Source: an uncultured Bacteroidia bacterium (GTDB lineage: Bacteria; Bacteroidota; Bacteroidia; Bacteroidales; UBA932). Taken from it: DNA of 64,000 nt. The position numbers and the translations under genes were made by a program. Below the pieces are notes generated by a model. The model did no database searches. It was not told the origin of the DNA and saw only the letters and a program-made list of their open reading frames with translations. Every line of letters starts with the position of its first letter. The stretch's first letter is position 1. Positions 33,668 to 41,623 of the stretch are shown in pieces. The stretch lies in NCBI GenBank assembly GCA_902792815.1, contig CADBAY010000013.1:60244-124243 (forward strand). The letters run 5' to 3'.

Positions 33668-35084
33668 GCTCCAGCCTGGACAGGCTTAGGGAATCGAAGC
33701 CTAAGTCGATAAGAATACCGGTCGCACGCGGGTCAGAGGCCATCTCGCCGCAAATGCCGACCGGTATTGTTGCGTCGTGCGCCGCCCTTACGGTAAGTTC
33801 AAGAGCCCTGCGGACAGGGGGAGCAAAAGAGTCATATAGATAGCCCACGGAGGCATTTCCCCTGTCGGCGGCCATGATGTATTGAGTAAGATCGTTGGTG
33901 CCGACACTGAAAAAGTCACTCTCTGCGGCAAGCGCAGGAGCATCCAGCACAGCGGCGGGAGTCTCTATCATAATGCCGAGCTCAAGGAGGCGCCCGTAAT
34001 CGGGATCTAAAGAACTGAGGAGGGCGCGCACCTGAAGTATCTCTTCGGCTTTGCTTACCATAGGTATTATCAGATGCAAAGGACTCCCCTCTTCAAACCA
34101 TTCGGGATGAAGCTCCCGGACGCTCCCGGCGGCATCGAGGGCCCCTTGCAGTTGGGGAATGAATACGTCTTGATGAAGCATGCTGAAGCGTATTCCGCGA
34201 AGCCCGAGGAACGGGTTATCCTCCGCCGTCAGCGGCAGATACGGGAGATCTTTGTCGCCGCCTATATCCATAGTGCGGAGGGTCAGCGGACTCCCGGCGC
34301 AAGCAAGCAGAGCCTCCCGATAAATGGCGGCATGCTCCTCCCTGGAGGGCATGGAACTGCGGTTCAGGAAAAGGAATTCGGTGCGGAATATTCCCACTCC
34401 TTCCGCCCCTGCGGCAAGGCCGGAGCGGATCTCGTCGAGGTTGGCTGCATTCACGTAAACCTTCAGCCCCGAAGCCCTCGCCCGGGAAGCGATTGACTGC
34501 AGACTGCCCGAAAGAGGATCGTCAACCTGCACAGTATCTCCGTCCTTTATGCCGGAAATATCGGCTCCTACTTGAATAGGAACACCCTTCGCGCGGGCAA
34601 TTATGCACACGTGGCTGGTACTGCTCCCCTTGTGGCAAAGAATGCCCCCCAGGGCCTTGAAATCAATGAGGGCAGTATCGGAAGGGAGCAACTCTTCTGC
34701 CACCAGAATACAGCCGCCTGGCATCTGCACCTGACCGCCGGAAGACTCTCCCGCCATAGCCGCGCGCAAGCGCCCGAAAATATCCCTCACATCGTCTGCG
34801 CGAGCCCGGAGATACTCGTCATCTATGCCTTCGAACATAGCCACAATACCATCTCTTGCGGCATCAAGGGCATCAGAGGGAGAAAGGCCCGACTGCAGGC
34901 CTTCCTGCACGGCATCGCGGAGCATAGGATCGTCAAGCATCTCAAGATGAGCGGCAAACACAGGATTGCTCTCCGCCTGAAGAGAAAGATCCGAGCGGAC
35001 AAGGGCGAATGCCTCATCGAAAGAGCGGACCGCACTTTGGGATGCACTCCGCCTCCAGATAAATGCCGGTCCGCTGACTATCAT
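33657..35084 (-). CDS. ptsI: PTS Enzyme I (phosphoenolpyruvate-protein phosphotransferase), short form
   Basis: Transfers phosphate from PEP to HPr. It has the phospho-His in KGSSTSHVCIIAR (His158), the PEP-binding GVGIFRTEFLFL and RTMDIGGDKDLPYLPL, FFSVGTNDLTQYIMAADR, and the catalytic Cys445 in VGICGEMASD. At 475 residues it is about 100 shorter than usual: the start is compact, the linker helix is reduced, and it stops shortly after LGFDSLSLSRLEPIQ, lacking the usual last ~80 residues. The lost end is next to the nagB overlap. It may still be active, since all catalytic motifs remain. It begins TAATG-coupled to ptsH. Confidence 0.92.
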   Translation of the reverse strand: MIVSGPAFIWRRSASQSAVRSFDEAFALVRSDLSLQAESNPVFAAHLEMLDDPMLRDAVQEGLQSGLSPSDALDAARDGIVAMFEGIDDEYLRARADDVRDIFGRLRAAMAGESSGGQVQMPGGCILVAEELLPSDTALIDFKALGGILCHKGSSTSHVCIIARAKGVPIQVGADISGIKDGDTVQVDDPLSGSLQSIASRARASGLKVYVNAANLDEIRSGLAAGAEGVGIFRTEFLFLNRSSMPSREEHAAIYREALLACAGSPLTLRTMDIGGDKDLPYLPLTAEDNPFLGLRGIRFSMLHQDVFIPQLQGALDAAGSVRELHPEWFEEGSPLHLIIPMVSKAEEILQVRALLSSLDPDYGRLLELGIMIETPAAVLDAPALAAESDFFSVGTNDLTQYIMAADRGNASVGYLYDSFAPPVRRALELTVRAAHDATIPVGICGEMASDPRATGILIDLGFDSLSLSRLEPIQ

Positions 35085-35347
35085 TATTCTTTGATCGATT
35101 CGATGAACTTGACTACCGCCTCAAGCGCGGCAGCCTCTTCCCCTCCATCGACGCTGACTACCAAAGCAGTACCGCTCTTGATGCCCAGCGAGAGAAGGGA
35201 AAGCATGGAAGCGGCATTCACGCTGCGCTCCCCGCAGGTAACCGTCACCTTGGAGCCTTCCAGCCCCTTGACGAGTTTGACCAGTTCGCCCGCCGGACGT
35301 GCGTGAAGCCCGGTGGGGGCGCTTAAAGTTACTTCAGCACTCTTCAT
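35084..35347 (-). CDS. ptsH: HPr phosphocarrier protein
   Basis: The 87-residue HPr carries phosphate from Enzyme I to the EIIA of mtlA. The phosphorylated His15 is in APTGLHARPAGELVKL. The regulatory serine region reads NAASMLSLLSLGIKSG, similar to the Ser46 region of Gram-positive HPr, although no HPr kinase is seen here. It is coupled by TAATG overlaps to both the upstream permease and downstream ptsI. Confidence 0.95.
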   Translation of the reverse strand: MKSAEVTLSAPTGLHARPAGELVKLVKGLEGSKVTVTCGERSVNAASMLSLLSLGIKSGTALVVSVDGGEEAAALEAVVKFIESIKE

Positions 35348-36684
35348 TATGCTTCCTCCTTTACGACGCTGCGGGAGCGGTCTTTAAGGTTCCACAAAGT
35401 GATAATCAGCACGAAGCCTATTACCGACACTACGGCCATAAGCAGGAAGATAGGATGCCAGCCGTAGGTATCGGCGAACTTGCCGAGAGGATAGCCGGTA
35501 ATGAGGGTGCTCAGGTAGCTCATGAAGCCTATGATACCCACGGCCGAAGATGCAGCTTTCTTGGATACTTCATTGGAAGCCACAACACCCAGAAGGGCCT
35601 GAGGGCCGTATAGGAAGAATCCGGCAAGGGCGAGCACGGCGAGGAACAGCACAGGAGAGTGCATGTCCTGGATGTAATGCAGGGCAACAAGGCAGAGAGC
35701 CACAAGCACCATTTCGATAGCACATACCCTCTGGCTGCGGCTCTTGAAGAGTTTGTCTGAAATATAACCGGCGAAGATCATTCCAAGGCAGCCCGCCACC
35801 TCGAAAATAGCCACCGTCCAACCCGAAAGGGCCTGGCTGAGCCCCATATCCTGAAGCATCGAGGGGCCCCAGTCAAGTATGGCGAAGCGCACCACATACA
35901 CGAACAGGTCGGTGAGGGCGAGGATCCAGATTACAGGATTGAGGAACACTTTCTTGACCAGGAACTTACGCCACTCTTTGTTGTCTTTGCCCTTGCTCTC
36001 GTCCAGTTCTCCTTCAACCTTGGGCAGTTCGGGAAGACCCACCGACTTAGGAGTATCGCGAAGCGTTATTATGATGAAGAACACGCCCACGAGCGATATG
36101 GTGGCAGGCACCCAGAAACACAGTTGCCAGCTGGTCATATAGCCGCAGATGATGGATGCGATGAATGCGCCCACGCTGTGCGAGGTGTTCCATATACTCA
36201 TCTTGGTGGCCAGTTCATGCGGCGGTACCCAGCTAACCATCAAGTGGTTGCACGGAGCGAACCCGCAGCCCTGGAATATCTGGTTGATTATGTACAGCGC
36301 CGACATGATGGCTATGAAGCCGCCTATGAAGTCCGGTCCTCCGGTGGCACCGGTGATCATGGTTGTCAGCTTGTCGGTCCATCCGAAGAGGAAATTCACC
36401 GCCACGCAGATACCCAATCCCAAGACAAGATGCCAGCGGGCGTTGGTACGGTCACCTATGACACCGTTGATAAGCTTGGAGATACCGTAGATGATACCGC
36501 CTGCGGAGATAATGGCACCGAACTGGGCCTTGGTGATGTCGGGATAAACCTCCTGTAGCATGGGGATGGCAAAGGAGAAGTTCTTGCGTACGAAATAGAA
36601 CATCGCGTAGCCGATCATCGAGCAGATAATGACTCTCCACTGCCAGTACTTGAAACTGTGTTTGGTCTTTTTGACTTCAGTCAT
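35347..36684 (-). CDS. Organophosphate:phosphate antiporter (GlpT/UhpT-type MFS)
   Basis: A 445-residue 12-helix major facilitator of the organophosphate-phosphate antiporter family. Recognisable segments are YAMFYFVRKNFSFAIP, GDRTNARWHLVLGLG and the GCGFAPCNHLMVSWVP region. Relatives import glycerol-3-phosphate (GlpT) or hexose phosphates (UhpT), or sense them (UhpC); which one cannot be decided. It is the first gene of an operon with ptsH and ptsI. The neighbouring GDPD lipoprotein makes glycerol-3-phosphate attractive, while the PTS genes suggest hexose phosphate. Confidence 0.88.
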   Translation of the reverse strand: MTEVKKTKHSFKYWQWRVIICSMIGYAMFYFVRKNFSFAIPMLQEVYPDITKAQFGAIISAGGIIYGISKLINGVIGDRTNARWHLVLGLGICVAVNFLFGWTDKLTTMITGATGGPDFIGGFIAIMSALYIINQIFQGCGFAPCNHLMVSWVPPHELATKMSIWNTSHSVGAFIASIICGYMTSWQLCFWVPATISLVGVFFIIITLRDTPKSVGLPELPKVEGELDESKGKDNKEWRKFLVKKVFLNPVIWILALTDLFVYVVRFAILDWGPSMLQDMGLSQALSGWTVAIFEVAGCLGMIFAGYISDKLFKSRSQRVCAIEMVLVALCLVALHYIQDMHSPVLFLAVLALAGFFLYGPQALLGVVASNEVSKKAASSAVGIIGFMSYLSTLITGYPLGKFADTYGWHPIFLLMAVVSVIGFVLIITLWNLKDRSRSVVKEEA

Positions 36685-36719
36685 AGTGTATTAACTTTAT
36701 CGACATGTAAATATACAAA

Positions 36720-36747
36720 AAAGGCGCGACATTATTGCCGCGCCTTT
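36720..36747 (-). terminator. Terminator of the Sus/GDPD operon
   Basis: AAAGGCGCG and CGCGCCTTT form a 9-bp stem with a 10-nt loop; on the minus strand it is followed by TTTTTTG. It ends the operon whose last gene stops at 36765 and lies just before the promoter region of the MFS gene (TATATTTA box). Confidence 0.85.
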
Positions 36748-36764
36748 AACATAATATTGCAAAA

Positions 36765-38717
36765 CTATTTTGCCAAAGTGGTTCCGGTAGCCGAGCCGGA
36801 GCTGCCGCTACCCTGGATCAAGGTAGCAAAGTTGGCGTCGGTAAGGGCCGTTCCGTTGACGGAGCCGCCCGCCTGGCAATTGATCAGGCTGGCAACGTTG
36901 TAACCGGCTATAGAACCGACCCTGGCTACATTGCCGCAAGTTACTGCACCGGTGTTCTTGTCGCCGGTGACGGTAATCTTGGTGTCGTCGGTCTTGGTAG
37001 GATAGTAGCCCACGTTACCAATCACGCCGCCTGCTGCGCTGAGGGCGTCATCTGAGGTCTTGCAGGAAACTGCACCCTCGTTGACATTGCCGGAAAGTGC
37101 GGTAGCATAATCGTTAGCCGTAGACACCATTGCGCCCACGATACCGCCGGCCCAGCTGTCGGCCGCGCCCTTGTTATCCAGGGAGACGGCGCCCTTGTTG
37201 GTATTGCCGGACACCTCGGTAACCAGAGTTCCGAGTCCGAAGATACCACCGGCGGAAATCCTGTTCTGGTGGGCAGTTGTGTTGTTGGCCAGCGTTACGG
37301 TGATCTTACCGGTGTTGGTATTGCCGATAACCTTGGCGGGAGCAGCATCTTCCCTCTCCTGGGAACCTACGATACCGCCGGCTGCCTGCCAGTTGGCGTT
37401 GTCTTCTGCCTGGTTGAGAACAATGTCACCGCTATTCTCGCATCCCTGTACGGTACCGCCACGGTTGAGGGTACCGAGAATACCGGAGATACGGTTGACC
37501 TGCTGCAGGTTGGAAGAGATGGTTCCGCTGTTCTTGCAGTTGGTAAGAGTGATACCGTTGTAGTACACACCGCCGATTCCGCCGATAGCCATCCAGGTTG
37601 AAGGCTTGACAGCCTGCTCATAGGAAATGTCACCCTTGTTCTCGCACTTGTCGATAACGATGGTACCGTTGGTACGGCCTGCGATACCGCCGATCATGAC
37701 AACCTTTGCCACAGGAATAGTGATGGTAAGGTTGGCAGCATTGACGCAGGAAGTGATGGTAACGTCGCTGGACTTGGTGTATCCGAGGATACCGCCGATG
37801 CCCATTTCCTGTGTCAGGGTTCCCTCGGCATTGAGAGTAGCGTAGTTGGTACAGTTCACGAACGAACCGGCTGCGGATGCAGTACCGGCGAGGCCTCCGA
37901 GACCGATGTAGTCGGCAGGTTTCTCGGTTCCGGCTACATAATTGACGGTAACGAAAGTGGTTACGTTGTCAAGTACACCGGCGTTGTCGCCAATGAGTCC
38001 GGCAAAGTCGCCGCCGGCGCCCTCAACGGCCGAGATGGCGCTCGTGCCGTCGTAGTTCTTACCGTCGGACGATCCGAACACTACGTTCTTGATGGTACCT
38101 GTATTAAGCAGCACGAGGCCGGCCTTGGCATCGGTTGACTCAACAGTGAAGTTGTAAACCTTGTGGCCCTTGCCGTCGAGAGTAGCGGCAAACGAAGGGA
38201 TAGGGTTGATCTTGGCGCCTCCGCAGTCGATATCGGCGTCGATAGAGTAAACCTCATCGGCGGTATAGCTCGAAGCCTCGCTTACGAAGTTAAGCAGCTG
38301 CTCGGCGGTCTTGATGACTGTAGGATCCTCGGGAGTGGGAGGAGTGGGAGGATTGTCGGGGCCGGGTTCCTCTGCCTTACCTGCCTGATATACAAGCAGC
38401 TTTGCAGTGCTCTTTGCATCTTTGGCCACAACGGTTACCTCACCGTCGCGCTCCTTGCCGTCATTGGCAGCGACGATGATGGACAGGCTGGTGTTTCCGG
38501 TACCTGCAGCCGGAGCTACAGTAACCCAGGAGGGTCCGGAGACTTCCCACTCGCAGTTGGCGGTAAGGGCCGCGGTCTTGGTTTCTCCATCGGCCGTCAC
38601 CTTCACGATAAGCGGATCCAGCGACACCTGTGAGGGAGTCAGGATCGACTGTTTCTCCTGGCAGGCCACGAAGGCGGTCAGGGCCAGGACAGAAAAGAGA
38701 AGGGATTTGATTTTCAT
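36765..38717 (-). CDS. Lipoprotein with BACON domain and GLUG-like beta-helix repeats
   Basis: A 650-residue surface lipoprotein (lipobox ending FVAC near residue 19). A BACON domain (about 25-115, with NCEWEVSGPSWVTVAPAAG) is followed by a Pro-rich linker (GPDNPPTPPTPEDP). Then about nine repeats of the type GIGGILG...VTITSCVNAANLTI or AGGIVGxx...GNTNKGAVS form a right-handed beta-helix like GLUG-motif proteins. These proteins usually bind carbohydrate or mucin-like ligands. It is the last gene of the SusCD operon, and the likely role is substrate capture at the surface. Confidence 0.8.
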   Translation of the reverse strand: MKIKSLLFSVLALTAFVACQEKQSILTPSQVSLDPLIVKVTADGETKTAALTANCEWEVSGPSWVTVAPAAGTGNTSLSIIVAANDGKERDGEVTVVAKDAKSTAKLLVYQAGKAEEPGPDNPPTPPTPEDPTVIKTAEQLLNFVSEASSYTADEVYSIDADIDCGGAKINPIPSFAATLDGKGHKVYNFTVESTDAKAGLVLLNTGTIKNVVFGSSDGKNYDGTSAISAVEGAGGDFAGLIGDNAGVLDNVTTFVTVNYVAGTEKPADYIGLGGLAGTASAAGSFVNCTNYATLNAEGTLTQEMGIGGILGYTKSSDVTITSCVNAANLTITIPVAKVVMIGGIAGRTNGTIVIDKCENKGDISYEQAVKPSTWMAIGGIGGVYYNGITLTNCKNSGTISSNLQQVNRISGILGTLNRGGTVQGCENSGDIVLNQAEDNANWQAAGGIVGSQEREDAAPAKVIGNTNTGKITVTLANNTTAHQNRISAGGIFGLGTLVTEVSGNTNKGAVSLDNKGAADSWAGGIVGAMVSTANDYATALSGNVNEGAVSCKTSDDALSAAGGVIGNVGYYPTKTDDTKITVTGDKNTGAVTCGNVARVGSIAGYNVASLINCQAGGSVNGTALTDANFATLIQGSGSSGSATGTTLAK

Positions 38718-38727
38718 GACTATGTGA

Positions 38728-39654
38728 TTATTTTAGTTTCGATAACATCCACTTTGGATAATTAGTGCAAATAAACCTAAGGTCAGCGTAGCGGTTGATA
38801 TAATAGTTAACAGCCTCGTCGGTGTAGACAGCGTTGCCGTCACCTGATTCTTTGTCGATGTTGAAAACACTGATTTGCATACCTGCATTCTTGAACTCGT
38901 CGATAGTGCGTTCACCGTCACCGTAAGGGTTCATGTAGCTCTTGGCCGACAGGTTGGCCCAGTTGAAGCCCTTGGCCTTGTGGCCGGCGGGATTCTTGTT
39001 GGCCATCCAACCCACCGGAACGCCATATACCACCATACAGTTGGCAGCGGCGGCGGCGACAGTCTCGTTGCCGGTGCAGATGAACTCGCAGAACTTCTCG
39101 GCTTTGCGCTCCTTAATTATCTCGCAGGCGCGCTGGACGGCCTTGATAGGATAAGCCGTAAGGTTGCCGTCGAGGTTCTTTATATCCAGGACAAGTTTGG
39201 TGCAATTCCCCTCAACCTGAACTATATCAAGGAAATCCTCGAGAACAGGAATAGTCTCTCCGTTCTTGAGCACCCCGGCCTTGCGGATCTCGGTGAGCGT
39301 ATGCTCCCAAGGCCTCAGGCCATTGATATAGTACGTATCCGTGGCATGCCCGATGATAACATTATTGTCTTTGGTCCAATAGATATCGCACTCCATGGCA
39401 TAGCACTTAAGCGACATAGTGTACTTAAGGCCTGCACGTGAATTGTCGGGTATGCCACTTTCGCGGGAGCCGCCGCGGTGCGCGACGACCCTGTTGTCGC
39501 AGGGAGCCGGATCCGTGGTGAATACGCCCGGAGTATCCGGATTATCGCCAGGAGTCTCCTGCCCCTTGGGCTGGGGGATATCGATCTTGTTATCACAAGA
39601 GTAAGCCACAAGAGCTGCGGCTGCAAGCAATGCAAATAGTTTAAGTGTTTTCAT
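38728..39654 (-). CDS. Glycerophosphodiester phosphodiesterase family lipoprotein
   Basis: A 308-residue lipoprotein (lipobox ending AYSC, Cys20). A Pro/Asp-rich linker leads to a GDPD TIM-barrel with the first catalytic motif VAHRGG (His59), metal ligands Glu88 and Asp90 in MECDIYWTKD, and the second His103 in VIIGHATD. Such enzymes hydrolyse glycerophosphodiesters to glycerol-3-phosphate and an alcohol; surface versions in Bacteroidetes may act on lipid head groups or teichoic-acid-like polymers. Directly adjoining BACON lipoproteins on both sides place it in the SusCD operon. Confidence 0.88.
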   Translation of the reverse strand: MKTLKLFALLAAAALVAYSCDNKIDIPQPKGQETPGDNPDTPGVFTTDPAPCDNRVVAHRGGSRESGIPDNSRAGLKYTMSLKCYAMECDIYWTKDNNVIIGHATDTYYINGLRPWEHTLTEIRKAGVLKNGETIPVLEDFLDIVQVEGNCTKLVLDIKNLDGNLTAYPIKAVQRACEIIKERKAEKFCEFICTGNETVAAAAANCMVVYGVPVGWMANKNPAGHKAKGFNWANLSAKSYMNPYGDGERTIDEFKNAGMQISVFNIDKESGDGNAVYTDEAVNYYINRYADLRFICTNYPKWMLSKLK

Positions 39655-40083
39655 TTACTTGGCTGACTGTGTAACTGTATAAATAATCGACCTGCCGTCG
39701 GCAACCGTAAACCTCAGATTGACCGTACGTTTCTTGCCGGTAGTGTTGGCCGATAGGGTGCAGGATACACCATCCTGCTCCACGTCCATGTCATCTCCGC
39801 TGTAAGTGCCGGTGAAATGGGACTTGTAACGGATCTTGCTCGCTGTTACCCAGCCGGGCGTTCCATCGACGGACAACTCCCACGGAACGTCAAGCTTGGG
39901 GCCCTGGTTTACTACCACCGCCGCCTCGAAACTGCCGCCCGCGGCAGGAATGGCGGAAGGCTCCGGGGTGAGTGCCACCCGCAGGCTGGTCATGTCCGTT
40001 CCCTCCGGGAATTCCTCCTTGCTGCAGGAGAGTACACCCAGGCCGAGAACCGCTGCAAAAGCTATAGCAAATATCTTTTTCAT
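39655..40083 (-). CDS. BACON-like lipoprotein
   Basis: A 142-residue lipoprotein starting MKKIFAIAFAAVLGLGVLSC. The mature part is one beta-sandwich domain resembling BACON (AAGGSFEAAVVVNQGPKLDV, PGWVTASK, RTVNLRFTVADG, ending in VTQSAK). An ATG at 40095 would add four residues. BACON domains are carbohydrate/mucin-interaction modules. The gene lies between susD and the GDPD gene with no gap to the latter. Confidence 0.78.
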   Translation of the reverse strand: MKKIFAIAFAAVLGLGVLSCSKEEFPEGTDMTSLRVALTPEPSAIPAAGGSFEAAVVVNQGPKLDVPWELSVDGTPGWVTASKIRYKSHFTGTYSGDDMDVEQDGVSCTLSANTTGKKRTVNLRFTVADGRSIIYTVTQSAK

Positions 40084-40104
40084 AACTTCATTCATTTTAA
40101 GACA

Positions 40105-41610
40105 TTAAGACCATCCTTGAATCTGGTGGAGATTGGAATTCTTGTTGATGGAGCTCTGGAGAATCGGCCACAGCAGAATATTAGGATTCTTGGCCTGCAT
40201 GGTACGGAAAGTCTGGCCGGGGATCTCGGAGTTGGGCTCCATGTCCCAGATCTTGCCGGTACGGATCAATGCCCACCAGATCATACCCTCGGCAGGGAAC
40301 TCCATAAAGTACTCATGGACTATATTGTTGAGCACATCCGCAGGCGCAGTGCTGGTGTAGTAATTATCCTTGCCGTAGGCACGCTTGGCAATAAGGTTGA
40401 GGCTCTTGTTGGCCCCGGCATAGTCTTTCTTGTAGTACTTGAGCTCGGCGTCGAGCATCACCACATAGCCATAGCGGTAGTAGATAAGGTCGTTGTCCTG
40501 AACCACCGGGCTCTTGGACAGGTCACCCACCAACTTGTTGCACCAGGTAATCTCATGCTTGTCAGCAGCCGAAGAATAATTGCCGTAGCCAAGATTGGTC
40601 TTGACGCGGGAGTCGCCCTTGGCCTCGCTGGCCTTGAGTTCATCCACGAACTTCTGTGAATAGCTCCACCACTGGGTGGACGAAATAGGAACCGGCTTGT
40701 TGCGGTACGCGCTGGCAATAGCGTTGGAAGGGTGACAGAAGAAAATCTGGTAGCCGCCGGTGTTGGAAGCACTGAGGGCCAGCGAGAAGATTATCTCGTT
40801 GTTCTTCTTGTTGGTCCGGTCGAACACCTTGCCGTAGTCGTCCAACAGATTGGTGGAAGAAATGCCGATGGCGTTCAGAGCCTCCTGGGCCATGTCGAGG
40901 TACTTGGCGTCACCTCCGCGGGTAGCGTACATCCAGATGGCATAGTCGGCCTTGAGGGTATTGTATGCGTCTTTGGTGGCAAAATACTTCTCATTGCCCA
41001 GTTTGTCGGCAAGTTCGCCGCAGAGCTTCAGGTCATCCTCGACCTGCTTGTACACGGCATCGACACTTTGCTGCTCTGGATAGCACTCAGGCTGGGTGGT
41101 GGATTCCACGGGCTTGGTGTTTACAGGAACTTCTCCCCACACCCTTGCAGCGTGGAAATAACAGTAAGCGCGTGCGAAATAAGCTTGTGCAAGTGCCCAG
41201 TCCAGACGTGCCTGGGTGGCATTGCACTCTTTTCCGTGCGCTATAACAGCGTTGGCCTGATCGATTGTAGAATACAGGCCCGACCAGCCTATAGTATTGG
41301 ACGGGTTTAAAGTATTGTGACGGCAGGCAATCTTGAAATTGTCAACTGCATGGCTCTCAAGGGAGGGCCCCCACATATAGTCGCCCACGCGGAGCTCGCC
41401 AAAATAGAAGACGTTGCACTCACTGTCGGAGAAATAGGCCTGCATCCTTTTGTAGATACCGGGAACAGACTGTTCCAGGTCGGAGGCGTCTTTCCACATA
41501 TTACTCACCGACAAAGCGTTGTCATAGGGAATGTCAAGATCCTTGTGGCAAGCGCTGAAGGCAGCCGAGCATACAATCAGAAGGCAGAATGTTTTGAGTA
41601 TATTTTTCAT
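40105..41610 (-). CDS. SusD/RagB-type surface nutrient-binding lipoprotein
   Basis: A 501-residue lipoprotein (lipobox ending FSAC near residue 20) with the SusD-family pattern: N-terminal YDNALSVSNMWKDASDLEQ, TPR-like helices (GLYSTIDQANAVI, RLDWALAQAYFARAYCYF with RVWGEVPV), and a C-terminal WWALIRTGK region. SusD is the lid of the SusC channel and captures substrate. It follows susC by 13 bp. Confidence 0.94.
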   Translation of the reverse strand: MKNILKTFCLLIVCSAAFSACHKDLDIPYDNALSVSNMWKDASDLEQSVPGIYKRMQAYFSDSECNVFYFGELRVGDYMWGPSLESHAVDNFKIACRHNTLNPSNTIGWSGLYSTIDQANAVIAHGKECNATQARLDWALAQAYFARAYCYFHAARVWGEVPVNTKPVESTTQPECYPEQQSVDAVYKQVEDDLKLCGELADKLGNEKYFATKDAYNTLKADYAIWMYATRGGDAKYLDMAQEALNAIGISSTNLLDDYGKVFDRTNKKNNEIIFSLALSASNTGGYQIFFCHPSNAIASAYRNKPVPISSTQWWSYSQKFVDELKASEAKGDSRVKTNLGYGNYSSAADKHEITWCNKLVGDLSKSPVVQDNDLIYYRYGYVVMLDAELKYYKKDYAGANKSLNLIAKRAYGKDNYYTSTAPADVLNNIVHEYFMEFPAEGMIWWALIRTGKIWDMEPNSEIPGQTFRTMQAKNPNILLWPILQSSINKNSNLHQIQGWS

Positions 41611-41623
41611 AACCTTGTCCTCC

